From: Pleurodeles waltl
Taxonomy: Eukaryota > Chordata > Amphibia > Caudata > Salamandridae
Reading direction: 5' to 3'
Length of the DNA stretch: 64,000 bases
Assembly (NCBI RefSeq): GCF_031143425.1
Contig: NC_090446.1
Coordinates: 1,025,871,066 to 1,025,935,065, forward strand
The translations under genes were made by a program, and so were the position numbers. Of this stretch, positions 42,794 to 55,014 are shown piece after piece. Every line of letters starts with the position of its first letter. Position 1 is the stretch's first letter. The notes under the pieces were generated by a model that was not told the DNA's origin, ran no database searches, and worked only from the letters and a program-made list of their open reading frames with translations.

Positions 42794-43905
42794 TCATTGG
42801 AAGTACTGCTGTATCATATGTGTCCTGTTGTCCACATCCTCCTCCTCTTCCTCCTCCTCACTGTTCTCACTGTCCACTGCTGCCACAGGTGCATTGTCAC
42901 CCATCTCCTCCTGCAGATAGGGTACATGGCTCTGGGGGCAAAACTGTGCAGCATGCAGCACACCACAACAATCTTGCAGACCTTTTCAGGGGAGTAGCAT
43001 AGAAATCCACCTGTCAGATGGAGGTACCTGAACCTGGCCTTCAGGAGACCGGAGGTCCTTTCAACAATCCTGGTACATCAATGAGCATCACTGTACCTAT
43101 TGTCAGCCCCTGTTCTCGAATTCCTAACAGTGGTAAGGAGCCAGGACAGGTTTAGGTGGCCAGAATCACCTGCAAGAAGTGAGTGACACACATTAGTCTT
43201 GCAGAATGGCAGGGAGTATGACTCCTGAAGGCATACACTGCCATACATTCGGTGGGGACTCAGGCTCACCTATAAGCCACATTTTGTGCCTCTGTAGTTG
43301 TGCCATCAGCTGTGGGACACTGCTATTCTGCAGGACAAAGGCATCATGCACCGACCCAGGCAACTTGACAGTGACATGGGAGATATACTGGTCAGCAAGG
43401 CACACCATCTGGACATTGAGTGAGTGGAAACTCTTCCTATTCCTGTACACCTGTTCATTGCCAAGGCAATATCAGTCCCGTCAATGGCCCCAATAACTTG
43501 TGGTATATGTCCCATTGTATAGAATCCAGCCTTCACTGTGGGCAATTCATCTACCTGGGGGAATGCGATGTAGCTGCACATGTGTTTGAGCAAGGCTGCC
43601 AAAACCCTTGCAAGCACAATCGAGAACATTGACTTTGACATTCCTGCAGCCAAGCCCACTCTCACCTGGAAAGAGCATGTTGCCAGGAAATGGAGCACTG
43701 ATAGTACCTGCACAAGAGGGGGGATTACTGTGGTGCAATGGATAGCAGGTAGCAAAAGAGGCTCCAACTGTGCACACAGCTCTGTGACTGTGGCCCTGTC
43801 CAGACGACAGATGGGTATGATGTGCCTGTCCTCCAGTATTGCAAAGTCCACAACGGGTCTGTACATGGGTGCTTGCCTCCTCCTCCAATTCCTCTGCAGT
43901 GGTAC
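42794..43905 (-). pseudogene. HARBI1: HARBI1 transposase exons 2-3, copy B
   Basis: Exon 2 (43905-43270) follows an acceptor CCCTTAG. It encodes MYRPVVDFAILEDRHIIPIC, RLDRATVTELCAQLEP, LHFLATCSFQVRVGLAAGMS, HIPQVIGAIDGTDIALA (first Asp kept), then after a frameshift FHSLNVQMVCLADQYISHV and GSVHDAFVLQNSSVP (second Asp kept). It ends WLIG at donor GTGAGC. Exon 3 (43169-42794), after TGCAG, encodes GDSG..LSWLL, an in-frame stop, RIVERTSGLLKARFRYL (Glu kept) and an acidic tail. The DDE triad is retained but frameshift and nonsense changes disable it. Confidence 0.85.
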
Positions 43906-44351
43906 CTAAGGGATCCAAAAATAAGAAGTGAGTGACAGGAACTATGGACACACTACATCAGTGTACACAGAGCATGTTTGTATGTCGGACACTGGAATTG
44001 TCTAGGTGTGTACATTCAACAACAATCATGCACTTTTAAATCAGTACATGGGTACTAGCAGTAGGAAATGGCAACTGCCTGTCCTGTATGCAGAGACAGG
44101 TAGAAGTGACCTCACTCCGCCGGTGTTAGGCGTCATGGCAGGAGGCGGTCTGCACCGCCATACAATTCCTCATTGGCTAACATGGGCCTCTATTAGTATA
44201 GGAACCAATGATGATCAACGCCGGCGTTGACGGTGTTCATTGCAGCGGCCATGACCGCCATTTTCTTTCTGCCGCTTCACTTGATTCCTGACTTTCCACA
44301 GGACCACATCTCCACTGCGTGTGCTGCTGTGACTTGTGTCTGGAACCTGCC

Positions 44352-46850
44352 ATGGCAGGTGCAAAAGGGGAAAGGACCCCAGCTTTTACGGTGGAGGAGT
44401 TGGGGAGGCTTGTGGATGGGGTCCTACCCCTGTATGGGAAGTTGTATGGGCCTCAAGACCAACAAGTGAGTACACCATGGGTACGTTGCCTGCGACATGG
44501 CTGCATGGAGATGTGTGTGTGCTGGCTGTGTGTCATTTGGAAGCGTATGGCTGGTGGCGGTGTTTGTGCAGTGGTACACGTTGTATGTGCTTGATGAGGG
44601 GCAAATACAGTATGTGAGCCATTTCTTTGACAGGTTGGATGGTATGGTTGATGATGTCCTTCTGTCTGTGTTTCCTCTGGAGATCAGCGCCCATCAGAAA
44701 AAGGGGTTGTGGCAAGCCATCGCCAAGGACGTGCGGAACCTGGGGGTCCATAGGCGGCAGAGCACCCACTGCAGGAAACTGTGGGGGGACATGAGATGCT
44801 GGGCCCAGAAGCCCACGGAGGCCCAGCTGGGGACGGCCACTCAGCGAGGAAGAGGTGCCCGTCGGAACCTCACATCCCTGATGGCCCGCATACTGGCGGT
44901 GGCCTACCCAGAGCTGGATGGGCTCTTGAGGGCATCACAGCAGCCACAAGGGTGTGAGTACAGTGTTTGTAACAACCATCTATGTTGCCTGGCATTGGAG
45001 TTGGCTGCAGAGTTCTAGTCAGTGGATGCCCCAATATGCTGGCTTAGACATTGCAGCATGGTCCAGCTTAGGTATTTGGGGTGTAATGCATATTTTAGAT
45101 GGCTATGTAGTAGGCTTTCCATGTCAGACAGGGCTTAGTTGGGTCCAATTGATGTGATAATGACAGTGTCTGTCTCCTACCTGCTGTGGTACCTAGCCAA
45201 TGGTATGCCAGTGTGGTCCATACCGCCAATTCTTAGTCCCTGTGTGAGAGGGTGATGTGTATGCCTTCTGTGCAGTTGTTGCTGTAATTTACCCTGTGCT
45301 TCCTTTCTCCCCCCCTTCTTTTGTCATCCCATCCATGTGTGCTTTAGCATCATCTGGCGAAGGAGCAGGGGCACTGGTGAGTGAGGGAGCTGCAGCCCAT
45401 GGGACCCAGGAGGCAGCGTCTACTGACACCAAGGGGACCAGTGGGGCAGAGGGCGAGTGGAGCACCACGGGGGGAACAGGAGCAGATTCAACTGACTCTG
45501 ATACCTCCTCTGATGGGAGCTCCCTGGTGGTGGCAGACCCCTCTGGGCCCACCCCATCTACAGGTACAACCACCATTCCTCATACCAGCACCATCCTCCT
45601 AGTAGCCCCCCACCCAGTTGCCTGTGCCTGCTCACCCAGGAGGGTGGGCAACTCCTTCGCCCTAGGAATCTCAGGCCCTGCCCCAGTCAGTCCTGCTGCC
45701 CTCAGTGAGGAGGCTATTGACCTCCTGAGATCCATCTCTGTAGAGCAATCAACCATGGTGAATGCCTTCCAGGGGATGGCATCCCAGATGCAGCAATGCA
45801 ATGCCTTCCTGGAGGGCATTCATGGTGGCTTGGCAGCCCTACAGAGATCGTTTCAGGCTGTGACCTCCTCCCTGACAGCAGACAGTGTCCCTGTTTCTTC
45901 CGTCCCCCCTCCAACTACCACTTCCCAGTCCCAGTCTTCTCACCCTAAGCCCATCCCACACACACATTCTGACAAGCATGCACACAAAAACAATAGACAA
46001 GACTCCCACAGACAAACACAGGCAGCAAGCACACTTCAGTCCACAAGAACTCACACAGCCAACACACAGATGCACACACATCATCCACTGCCTCCACTGT
46101 CTCCCCCTCCTCCTCCTCCCTCTCAGTCACATCCTCACTCACACCTGCATGCACTGCATCAAGTCCCTGAACCTGCCACCTGTACAGCCTTGCTCACAGT
46201 CACGAGAACAGCAGACCCACAGACATGCATTCCACACACCACATGCACAGTCACCACCACCATCACCACCTTATGCTGCATGCCCACCTCACTTGCAGAC
46301 ACCACCACAACATCCATCCACACGTCCTGTTTGACCTCCCCCATCATGTGTGCCCCCTCCAAAAACACACAAATGCTCACACTCAGACACCCAACCGCCA
46401 TCCACTTCACACATGCATAATGTCCTTGCACCTGCACCCAAGTCCAGCACACATCCTCCTACTACAACCACTCCCTTTACCTCCACTCCCATCCCTCCTC
46501 CCATAATCCACCCCATTCACCCTAAGAAGCTTTTCCTTTATTGCCAAGACCCCCGACCACATCCTGCCCATAAGAGAAAGGTCCCACCCCCAGCCCAGTA
46601 CCTCCAGCACCAAGTCTGACCCTGTTCCAACCCCAAAGACTTCAGCTGCCACTAAGGGGCACATGAGTGCACTCCTGCCCCCGCCCTGAGCCCACTCCTC
46701 CACCCCCAAAACAAAAGAGTAAAGTGCCGCCCCCTCCCAAACACAAGGAGCCCACTCTCAAAAAGAAGCCCCCCACCCTCCCAAACCCCCTGCCTCCTGA
46801 GGTGCCTGCCTATTTCCAACATGATGCCCCTGCACAGTGGAGTCTCGATG
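44352..46850 (+). pseudogene. Second MYB/SANT-like Harbinger gene, copy B (best preserved)
   Basis: Exon 1 (44352-44465): MAGAKGERTPAFTVEELGRL, VDGVLPLYGKLYGPQDQQ, donor GTGAGTAC. Exon 2 (about 44681-44953): SAHQKKGLWQAIAKDVRNLG, STHCRKLWGDMRCWAQKP, TEAQLGTATQRGRGARRN, ILAVAYPELDGLLRASQQPQ, which has the spacing of a MYB/SANT-like domain. Exon 3 (45348-45563) after TTTAG: acidic Ser/Thr-rich. Exon 4: LSEEAIDLLRSISVEQSTMV and a short amphipathic helix, then a long Pro/His/Thr-rich region, KKLF and a basic KRKVPPP patch. Stops and shifts appear after about 46420. It lies antisense between HARBI1 exons 1 and 2. The function, presumably DNA binding with the transposase, is inferred. Confidence 0.68.
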
Positions 46851-47161
46851 TTGTCAGGAGTTACGTTGGGGCTTGGACTTTGCCCTGTGGGCTTATTCAG
46901 ACTGAGGACTGGCCATTGGCCCTACATGTGAATATGCATTGATGTATATATTTGGGATTTGGGCCTTTCATCCAACAGGATTTTAGTGTTTGAAACTGAG
47001 GTATGCGTCCTGGCTTTCTTTGCTCCTGGGTTCTATTACTGTCATTTGACTCTGCAGATGGTTCTGGGTGTGTGGTGTGTGTGTATGGTGTGTGTTGTGC
47101 GTATGTGTGGCACTCTCCCTTCCCTCCCTCCCTCCCTCGTGTGCTAGGCAGCTGTACTCAC

Positions 47162-47198
47162 TGTACAGCATCGGGAAGACTTGCAGTTCAGGTTCCAT
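47162..47198 (-). pseudogene. HARBI1: HARBI1 exon 1, copy B (shortened)
   Basis: Reads MEPELQVFPMLY and then directly a GTGAGTAC donor. Copies A and C encode about 15 further residues before the donor, so a short deletion is likely here. Position next to the TIR and the identical start support the exon. Confidence 0.6.
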
Positions 47199-47339
47199 GG
47201 CGGCAGCTGACTCCTCTGTGTCTCCTTTTATATGATGTGTTTCCGCCAGGCTTTTGGTGGCGTTGCTACCAACCCGGAAATCCTGGTGGTGTGCTATGTC
47301 ATAATATGGTGGGCGGATCCTTGTCTTCCGCCTGCCTGG

Positions 47340-50300
47340 TGTAGGAGGCTAGCCTGGTTTGTAGTGGGTACCTATGGTACTTACAACTTATACCGGGTCC
47401 AGTTATCCCTTATAAGTGAAATGTAGGCAGTGTCTAGAAGCCAGGCTATCTAGGAAGCTGTAGGCACAGCAGCCAAGGCTGAACTAGGAGACATGCAAAC
47501 TCTTGCAATACCACTGTAGTCAAAGAGTGCTCACACACATGAAATACAAATACTCAGTGTTACCAAAACTAAAGGTACTTTATTTTAGTGACACAAGGCC
47601 AAAAATACTTTGGAGACTATACTCCCTTAGGAGGTAAGTAAATCACACAATATATACACTAGTAACCAAAAACAGGTAAGTAAACAGTCAGAAAATGGTG
47701 CAAATAGAGAAAATCACAATAGGTTGCAATGGGCCTAGGGGGAACACAAACCATATACTAAAATAGTGGAATGTGAAAGTCGGTTTTCCACCTAGGCAAG
47801 TGTAGTGTGTAGAGGGGCACTGGGAGTGTAAGAAAACACCAAAGGTAAGTAAAATACCCCACCCCAGAGCCCAGTAAAGCAGGAGTAAAACACAGCAAGT
47901 TTCCTAAAACACACTAGAAGTCATGGTAGATGATAGTGCAAGAACCAGAAGAGACTGCTAGACACCAACGATGGATTCCTGATCCTGAAGACCTGTGGAA
48001 GAAGGGGACCAAGTCCAAGAAGCACTGAAGAGTCCAGGGAGAAAAGGAGCCCCTGCTAACCCGGGTGAAGGTGTAAAAGGAGAACCACCAGTGAGAACAC
48101 CCAGGGGGTCATTATGACCCCGGTGGTCAGTGTTATAGTGGTGGTAGTACCGCCAACAGCCTGTATGGTACATACTGCCCTATCATGACATTGGCGGTTT
48201 GGCAAAAGTCAAACCGCCAACGTATCACACCGACCGCCACATCGGTAACGACCGCCAGGCTGGAGACTACAGTCTTCAGCCCAGCGGTCGTCACTAGGCC
48301 GCCCACGGTAATATGACCCCGCCCACTGCCATGGTTTCCGTGGCTTTCTTACCGCCATGAAAACCATGACGGTAGGCACTATCAGTGCCAGGGAATTCCT
48401 ACCCTGGCATTGATAGGGGTCTCATTCGCCGCCTCCCCCTCCCCACAGTCCTCCTCCACCCTCCCCTTCCTCTTTGGACACCCACCCCGACATACACACA
48501 CCTACACGCACAGATATACACATACCCACATTCACCCATGCATGCATACATCTATGCACACACACATCTACACACACTGACATACATACAAGCACACACG
48601 CATTCACACAACACAACATACACGCATACTCACATCCATTCATGCACACACGCATTGCACATGCACCACCCCCGCATGCACGCACACAGAAACACACACA
48701 CACACACCCACACCACCCTCCCCTGTCGGAGCACCCGACTTACCTGCTTGCAGGGGGTTCTCCGGCAGGAGAAAGGACGGGGCACTGCTGCGAGCAGCAG
48801 CATCCACCAGCAGAACACCGCCAGACCGTATCATGGATCATGATACGGTCTGCGGCAGTCTGCTGGCGTGGTGGTGCTGCTGGCAGCAGCGCCGCCTTAC
48901 CGCAGTTCGCTGCCATGACCATAGACGGAATTCCGCCATCCTTCTGGTGGAATTCCGGCTACAGTCATAATATGGCAGTTGGCTGGTAGTCACGGTGAAG
49001 TTCTTTTGGCGGCCGCCGCCATGGCGGTATGCGGCATTTACTGCCTATGTCTTAATGAGGGCCACAGTCAGTATTGCACCAAAGAAGATAGATGCAGGTT
49101 CCTGGTTGGTGCAGAAGATATCCCATGCCAGATGGATGAATGCAGTCTGGTTTGCATCACGGGATTCCACCAACAAGCCTTGGTAAATGCAAAACTCGCA
49201 TTTCGCAAAACATGTTGCTGCCCGGGCCCAGGAAGGACCAGGTCACATCTACACAGGAGGGGGAGGCAGAGGGGGCTCTCAGCAACCCAGAGAGCCCTCA
49301 GAAGACCAGGCAGCGCACACAGGAGTCCCAAAGCACAGGGACAAATGAGTTGCAAATGGTGGTCATTGCAGCACTACGCAAAGGCATCCCATTCTGCCGG
49401 AGAACAACTCAGGGAGCTGAGCGCCACAGGATAGAGTGCTGGGGACCTGGACTAGGCTGTGCACAAAGGAATTCTTGCAAAAGTGCACAGAAGCCCCCAG
49501 GAACTGCAAGGGGGTACTGTCTGGCATGGGGAGGCAAGCTCTTACCTTCACCAAATTTGGACAGCTGGAACTTTGGACAGTCAGGGTCACTTTAGTCCAC
49601 CACCTGTGTTCCAGGATCCAAGCTCGTCATCAGGAGAGGGGACTCAGAGTACCGGTCATCGCTGCAGAGAGTTTACTGCTGAAGCAGGGAAGTGACTCTG
49701 TCACTACACAGGAGATTCCTTTGGTTCTTCTGGTGCAGGATAAAGAATGGCAGTCCTCAGAGCATGCACAACCTGGAAACTGTTGCAGTTACTGGCAGGA
49801 GCTGAAGTTACTGAGTTGTATTAGCCTTCTTGGATACTTTGTTGCAGTTGTAGAGTTCCTGAAGTAGTTCTGCTGTTGATCCGATGGTAGAAGATAAAGA
49901 AAAGGATGCAGGGGATCCCTGCTGGAGTCTTGCAATCCAAATCTGAGGAAACACCCACAGGAGAGACCCTAAATAGCCCTCAGAGGGTGATTGGTCACCT
50001 AACCAGGTATGGATTCATCAGGAGGGATCTCTGACATCACCTGCTGGCACTGGCCACTCAGATGCTCCCAGAGTTCCCTGAACATCCTGAAAACAAGATG
50101 GCAGAACCCAGGGACACTCTGGGGGAGCTCTGGGTACCACCCCTAGGGTGGTGATGAACAGGGGAGTGGTCACTCCCCTTTCCTTTGTCCAGTTTCATGC
50201 CAAAGCAGAGACGGGGGTCCCTGAACTGGCGTAGACTGGATTATGCAAGGAAGGCACCATCTCTGCCCTTCAAAGCACTCCCAGAGGCTCTGGGAGTAAA

Positions 50301-51220
50301 CCCCTCCCCTGCTGGTAACACCTATCTCCAAAGGGAGAGAGTGTAACACCCATCTCCTAAAGGAAATGCATTGTTCTGCCTTCCTGGGATTGAGCTGCTC
50401 AAGCCCCAGGAGGGCAGAAGCCTGTCTGTGAGGTGGCAGCAGCTGGGGCTGCAGTGAAAATCTCAGAAGACTGGTATGGCAGTACTGGGCGTCCATGGTG
50501 GAGCCCCCAGGGTGCATGGAATTTACTCCCAATACCAGAATCAGATTGGAGGTACAATTGTTCAATCCTAGACACCTCACATGGCCATATTCGGAGTTAC
50601 CATTGTGAAGCTACATATATGTATTGACCTATATGTAGTGCACACTTATAATGGAGTCCCCACACTCATAAAGTCTGGGAAAATGGGCCTGGACAACGTG
50701 GAGGCACCTCTGCTAGTGTAGGGGTGCCCTCACACACAGGTAGTATGCACCTAGCAGTGAAAATTGCTGTGAAATAGTGCTTGCACTATTTCACTCAGGC
50801 TGCAATGGCAGTCCTGAAGAAGTGTTTTTATGAGCTCCTCATGGGTGGCAAAGGAAATGCTGCAGCCCATAAGGATCTCCTGGAACCTCAATGCCCTTGG
50901 TACCTAGGTACCATGTAATAGGGACTTATAAGGGGGGTCCAGTATGTCAATTTGGAGTGGAATACTGGGTTACAAGTATGTAAGTACAAATTTGGAATCA
51001 GAGAGAGCATAAGCACTGGAGTTCTGTTTAGCAGGACTCCAGTGCCACAGTCAAGCATACTGTCAAAACAGTAAAACATACTGACATGTAGGACACAAAC
51101 TATGAGCACTGGGGTCCTGGCTAGCAGGATCCTATTGAGACAGTAAAAACACTCTGACAAACACTGCCAAACAGGCTAAAAATGGGGGTAACCATGCTAG
51201 GAAGAGGCTACTTTCTCACA
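47340..51220 (-). mobile_element. Solo LTR Z in Harbinger B
   Basis: 3881 bp flanked by CCTGG (47335-47339 and 51221-51225). Minus-strand start TGTGAGAAAGTAGCCTC, end GCCAGGCTAGCCTCCTACA-like. An AATAAA lies near the minus-strand 3' end. It carries a nested MITE (48104-49063). Same family as X and Y; this is the copy with the clearest ends. No coding capacity. Confidence 0.82.
48104..49063. mobile_element. MITE with microsatellite core in solo LTR Z
   Basis: Left end ggggtcattatgaccccggt, right end gtcttaatgagggcc; ends resemble Harbinger TIRs. Many gccgcc/ggcggt inverted pairs flank a (CA/CATA)-rich tract at about 48480-48715. The long His/Thr frames over the tract are not genes. Confidence 0.65.
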
Positions 51221-51756
51221 CCTGGAGATTGCTACCACCGTGTTCAGTGTTCGTACCGTAATGGCGGTTGGTGTGGTTCATTGGCTGTCTATGGGAGGGA
51301 TCATCACCATGGTCATTATTTGGTGGTCATTACCGCTGGACTGGCGACGGTACTACTGCCATCGCCAGCGTGCCGGCCACCTGACAGCCAAGGTCATAAT
51401 GACCACCTTATTTAAAAAAAAAATAATGGCCCTCATAACAACCCTAGCGGTCGATGATAAAGCGGCGGTAATACCGCCAACATGCCGGCGGTAAAAAAAA
51501 ATTGAATTACTGTCCACGGCGGAAACCGCCCACACAGACAGCAACTTTAACACACAGACTGCCATGGCTGTAGCAACAAGCACCACAGCGGTAACCGCCA
51601 ACAGCCAGGTGGAAGACAATGTACTGCCCACAGTATTACAACAGGCCTATCCGCCACCTTTTCTGGGGCGGTACCAACAACATCAAAAACACAGCAGAAA
51701 CAGAACACAGAAGTCAAAGGACTCATCTCTGGAAGCTCAAGGAAGAACCTCCAGCC

Positions 51757-51839
51757 ATGGAGCCCAAACTGCAGGTGTTCCCCATGCTGGTCTACCTCCT
51801 CCTACACCAGGAATACCAACGCCTGCGAAGACGACCGAG
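51757..51839 (+). pseudogene. HARBI1: HARBI1 exon 1, copy C
   Basis: MEPKLQVFPMLVYLLLHQEY then QRLRRRP, the best-preserved version. The donor is mutated: the GTGAGTAC of copies A and B is CTGAGTAC here. Confidence 0.62.
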
Positions 51840-52227
51840 CTGAGTACTGCCGCATAGCACACAGGGGAGGGAGGAGGAAAAAGAGAGTGACACACACCTG
51901 CAACATCCCCACCCCCACCCCCAACAGAATACACACAAACAGATGCAACAACATTACACATCCACCCCGTATCCCTCAAGAATAATGCAAGGATAAAAGG
52001 AATTGATTGAAGTGAGTGTCATAAGATAAAACACTAGAAGGGCGACCTCAAAAATCACAGGGCCACATCACATAGGCCAAGGCCCCACTTGACTCCTGCA
52101 TCAACACGGAGAGAACACTGCAGGGGCATCAGGTCGAAAATACACAGGCACCTCAGGGGGATGGGGAGTGGTGGGGGCACTTCAGCCGGAAGATGGCACA
52201 ACACCGCTTGTTCTGGAGGGGGCAACA

Positions 52228-52830
52228 TGCCCTGTGCGATGTCCTGGGGAGTGCAAAGCCACAGTCTCTCAAGTGGGTGGTTTGCCTACTGCTTGGTACT
52301 GGGGGGTGCAAAGCCACAGTCTCTCAAGTGGGTGGTTTGCTCACTGCTTGGTCCTGGGAGTGCAAAGCCACAGTCTCTCTAGTGGGTGGTTTGTCCACTG
52401 CTTGGTCCTGGGGAGTGCAAAGCCAAAGTCTCTCAAGTGGGTGGTTTGCCCACTGCTTGGTCCTGTGGAGTGCAAAGCCACAGTCTCTCAAGTGGGTGGC
52501 TTCTTCCACTGGTTCTGGATGGGGGCTTTGTGCCCAGTGTGCTTCATCCTGGCAAGGAGGGGGTGAGTGGATGCCTTCTTCCACTGGTTCTGGAGGGAAC
52601 CTTGTGCCCAGTGTGCTTCATCCTGGCAAGGAGGGGGTGGGTGGATTCCTTCTTCCACTGGTTCTGGAGGGGGCCTTATACCCAGTGTGCTTCATCCTGT
52701 CAAGGAGGGAGTGAGTGGATGCCTTCTTCCACTAGTTCTGGAGGGGGCTTTGTGCCCAGTGTGCTTCATCCTGGCAAGCAGTGGGTGAGTGGATGCCTTC
52801 TTCCACTGGTTCTAGAGGGGGCTTTTTGCC
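52228..52830 (+). repeat. Two minisatellites of Harbinger C
   Basis: About five ~58-bp units (ctggggagtgcaaagccaca, tctcaagtgggtggtttgcc) at 52228-52500, then about five ~74-bp units (ttccactggttctggagggg, cccagtgtgcttcatcctgg) at 52505-52830. Same order and unit types as copy A. Long open frames in all three plus frames result from the repeat. Confidence 0.85.
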
Positions 52831-52835
52831 CTGTG

Positions 52836-53085
52836 ATGCAGATCTTGTGGAGTGCAAGGTCACAGTCACTCACCTGGGTGTCAGACCCACACAATTTGCA
52901 GTGGTCAGGATGCATCACATTCCATGGAGGCAGGACTATGCCAGCAGTTGGAGGGGGGAGGCTAGAGACAGGAACAATGGCTGCCATCAGGGAGCAGGCC
53001 AGAGCCTGGATTGATCTCTGTTGGGCCGCCATGCCACAGTGAATGCCCTCAAGAAATGCATTTGTTTGTTGCAAATCCAGTCACG
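52836..53085 (-). pseudogene. Remnant of second MYB/SANT-like gene, copy C
   Basis: Minus-strand MQQTNAFLEGIHCGMAAQQR and SLMAAIVPVSSLPPPT match the helix segment of exon 4 in copies A and B. The N-terminal exons are deleted and the sequence runs directly into the minisatellite. Confidence 0.7.
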
Positions 53086-53425
53086 TCCACAGTGGTGCGT
53101 ACCCTCACCGCTGGCACACATTACCATTGGCTACTGTAACCCATAGGGCCCAATGACAACCAATGAGGAGTTGCACGGCGGTACTCGACTGCCTCCCACA
53201 ACGGCACAGAACGTCAATGGCATTACCTCATTTCCACATGCCCATCCACACAGGACAGGCGGATGCTATTTCGGGGGGGGCAGGCCATGGCACCTAACTG
53301 TGTCACAGCACATAGGCACCATTTGGGCCTATAAAACAACATACTGTTTCTGTCACAACATGCAATGCACTGTACATTTGGGAAATGTTGACTACTGACC
53401 AGATGCTAATCGTTTTGCCCCCTAG

Positions 53426-54543
53426 ATTACAACCGCTGAGGGTGAAGAGGAGATGGAGACATCCCCCTGTGTACAGGCCCCTGGTGGACTTGACAACAAT
53501 GGAGGACAGGCACATTGTCCTCACCTACAGACTAGACAGGGCCACAATTACGGAGCTGTGTGCCCAATTGGAGCCAGACCTGATCTCTGCTATCCGTCAC
53601 CCCACTGGGATCCCCCTCTTGTGTTGTTAGTCCTATCTGTCCTCCATTTCTTGGCAACTGGTTCTTTCCAAGTAACAGTGGGCTTGGCAGCAGGAATGTC
53701 AAAGCCCATGTTCCCAATTGTGCTAACAAGAGTGTTGTCTGCCCTGATTAAACCCAGCTACATTGTTTCCCCCCCAGGTGGAGGATTTGGACACACTGAA
53801 AGCAGACTTCTATGCAATGGGACATATTCCCAACATCACTGGGGCAATTGATGGTACACATATTGCATTTGCCCCCCCCCCGGAGAAATGAACAGGTGTT
53901 CAGAAATCAAAAGAGCTTTCACTCCATGAATGTGCAGAGAGTGTGCCCAGCGGACCAGTACATCTCACATGTCAATGCAAAGTATCTTGGGTCTGTGCAT
54001 GATGCCTTTATCCTGAGGAATAGGAGCATCCCATATGTGATTGCTCAACTCCAGAGGGACCGGCTGTGGCTAATAGGTGAGCTCATGGTCCCCACCCAGT
54101 ATATTTTGGTGTATGGGTAGTGGGTTGGCCCTAAGGGTTAGTGTCTGGTTAACAGGTATCCCTCGATATTTGCAGGTGACTCTGGTTACCCCAACCTCTC
54201 ATGGCTACTGACCTCAGTGAGGAATCCCAGGACAAGGGCAGAGGAATGTTACAATGAGGCACATGGGCGAACAAGAAAAATTATAGAGCAAACTTTCGGC
54301 CTCCTGAAGGCCAGGTTTCAGTGCCTCCATCTAACAGGTCATTCCCTGTGCTACTCACCCAAGAAGGTCTGCCAGATCATCGTGGCATGTTGCATGTTGC
54401 ACAACCTTGCCATATGTCGCCATGTGCCTTTTCTGCAGGAGGATGAGGCTGGAGATGGGCGTGTGGCAGTGGTGGAGCCTGTGGACAGTGACAAAGATGA
54501 GGCAGAGGATGAGGATGTGGACAATAGACAATACTTCCAGTGA
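53426..54543 (+). pseudogene. HARBI1: HARBI1 transposase exons 2-3, copy C
   Basis: Exon 2 begins after CCCCCTAG (53425): LQPLRVKRRWRHPPVYRPLV, DRHIVLTYRLDRATITELCA, then shifted frames with VLSVLHFLATGSFQVTVGLA, NITGAIDGTHIAF (first Asp), RNQKSFHSMNVQRVCPADQY, GSVHDAFILRNRSIPY (second Asp) and WLIG. The intron is 54077-54175 (GTGAGC...TTTGCAG). Exon 3: GDSGYPNLSWLLTS, RAEECYNEAHGR, KIIEQTFGLLKARFQCL (Glu), KKVCQIIVACCMLHNLA, and an intact acidic tail ending DNRQYFQ. The DDE triad is complete, but at least three frameshifts in exon 2 kill it. Confidence 0.88.
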
Positions 54544-55014
54544 CACACAGGTAAGACACTGTAACTTCACCTTCCATTGCAGTTTTATATTGTAAATTGT
54601 CACTGGCAGGCTGATATTACCACTACTATGGCCACTTACTGTACCCTTTGACATGTCTATTTACAGATATATGTGCCCCAATCTGGCTCCTGGTGTACTG
54701 ACTGCAGCAGACCACAGGTCATATCTATGTATACATTACTGTACAGTTGACTTGCAATGTCTACAGATTGTTAAAAACATAGTTCAATCATTTGACAGAC
54801 TCAATACTTGTATTTTTTACAAGGATGTTAATTTATGTGCTAACAAGTGGATGGGGTATTGCTATAGGCTTGGGGTGGAGGAGAGTTCAGGTAAGAGTTC
54901 CAGTCTATTTGTATCACAGGTGCATTGTCTAAGGGGGCATAGGAAGGGGAGCAATGGTAGTTCAAGGTGGACAGGGTGACAGAGTGGCACACAAGGGTGA
55001 CAATCAGGAGAGTC

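Larger units (their letters stand above)
41226..51407 (-). mobile_element. Harbinger DNA transposon, copy B (inverted relative to A)
   Basis: Left end GATCCTCATTATGACATTGG, right end gccaaggtcataatgaccacc; TIRs are diverged. Gene order is that of copy A reversed: MYB-like (+), HARBI1 (-), second MYB/SANT-like gene (+), HARBI1 exon 1 (-). It lacks the two minisatellites. Solo LTR Z (47340-51220) sits in it, so native length is about 6.3 kb. All genes carry lesions. Confidence 0.8.

Noticed and set aside
48385..48989. His/Thr-rich frames of 150-171 codons
   Set aside because: They lie over a CA/CATA microsatellite inside a MITE.
52168..53042. Frames of 132-218 codons in Harbinger C
   Set aside because: Same minisatellite effect; all three frames are open because the repeat unit lacks stops.
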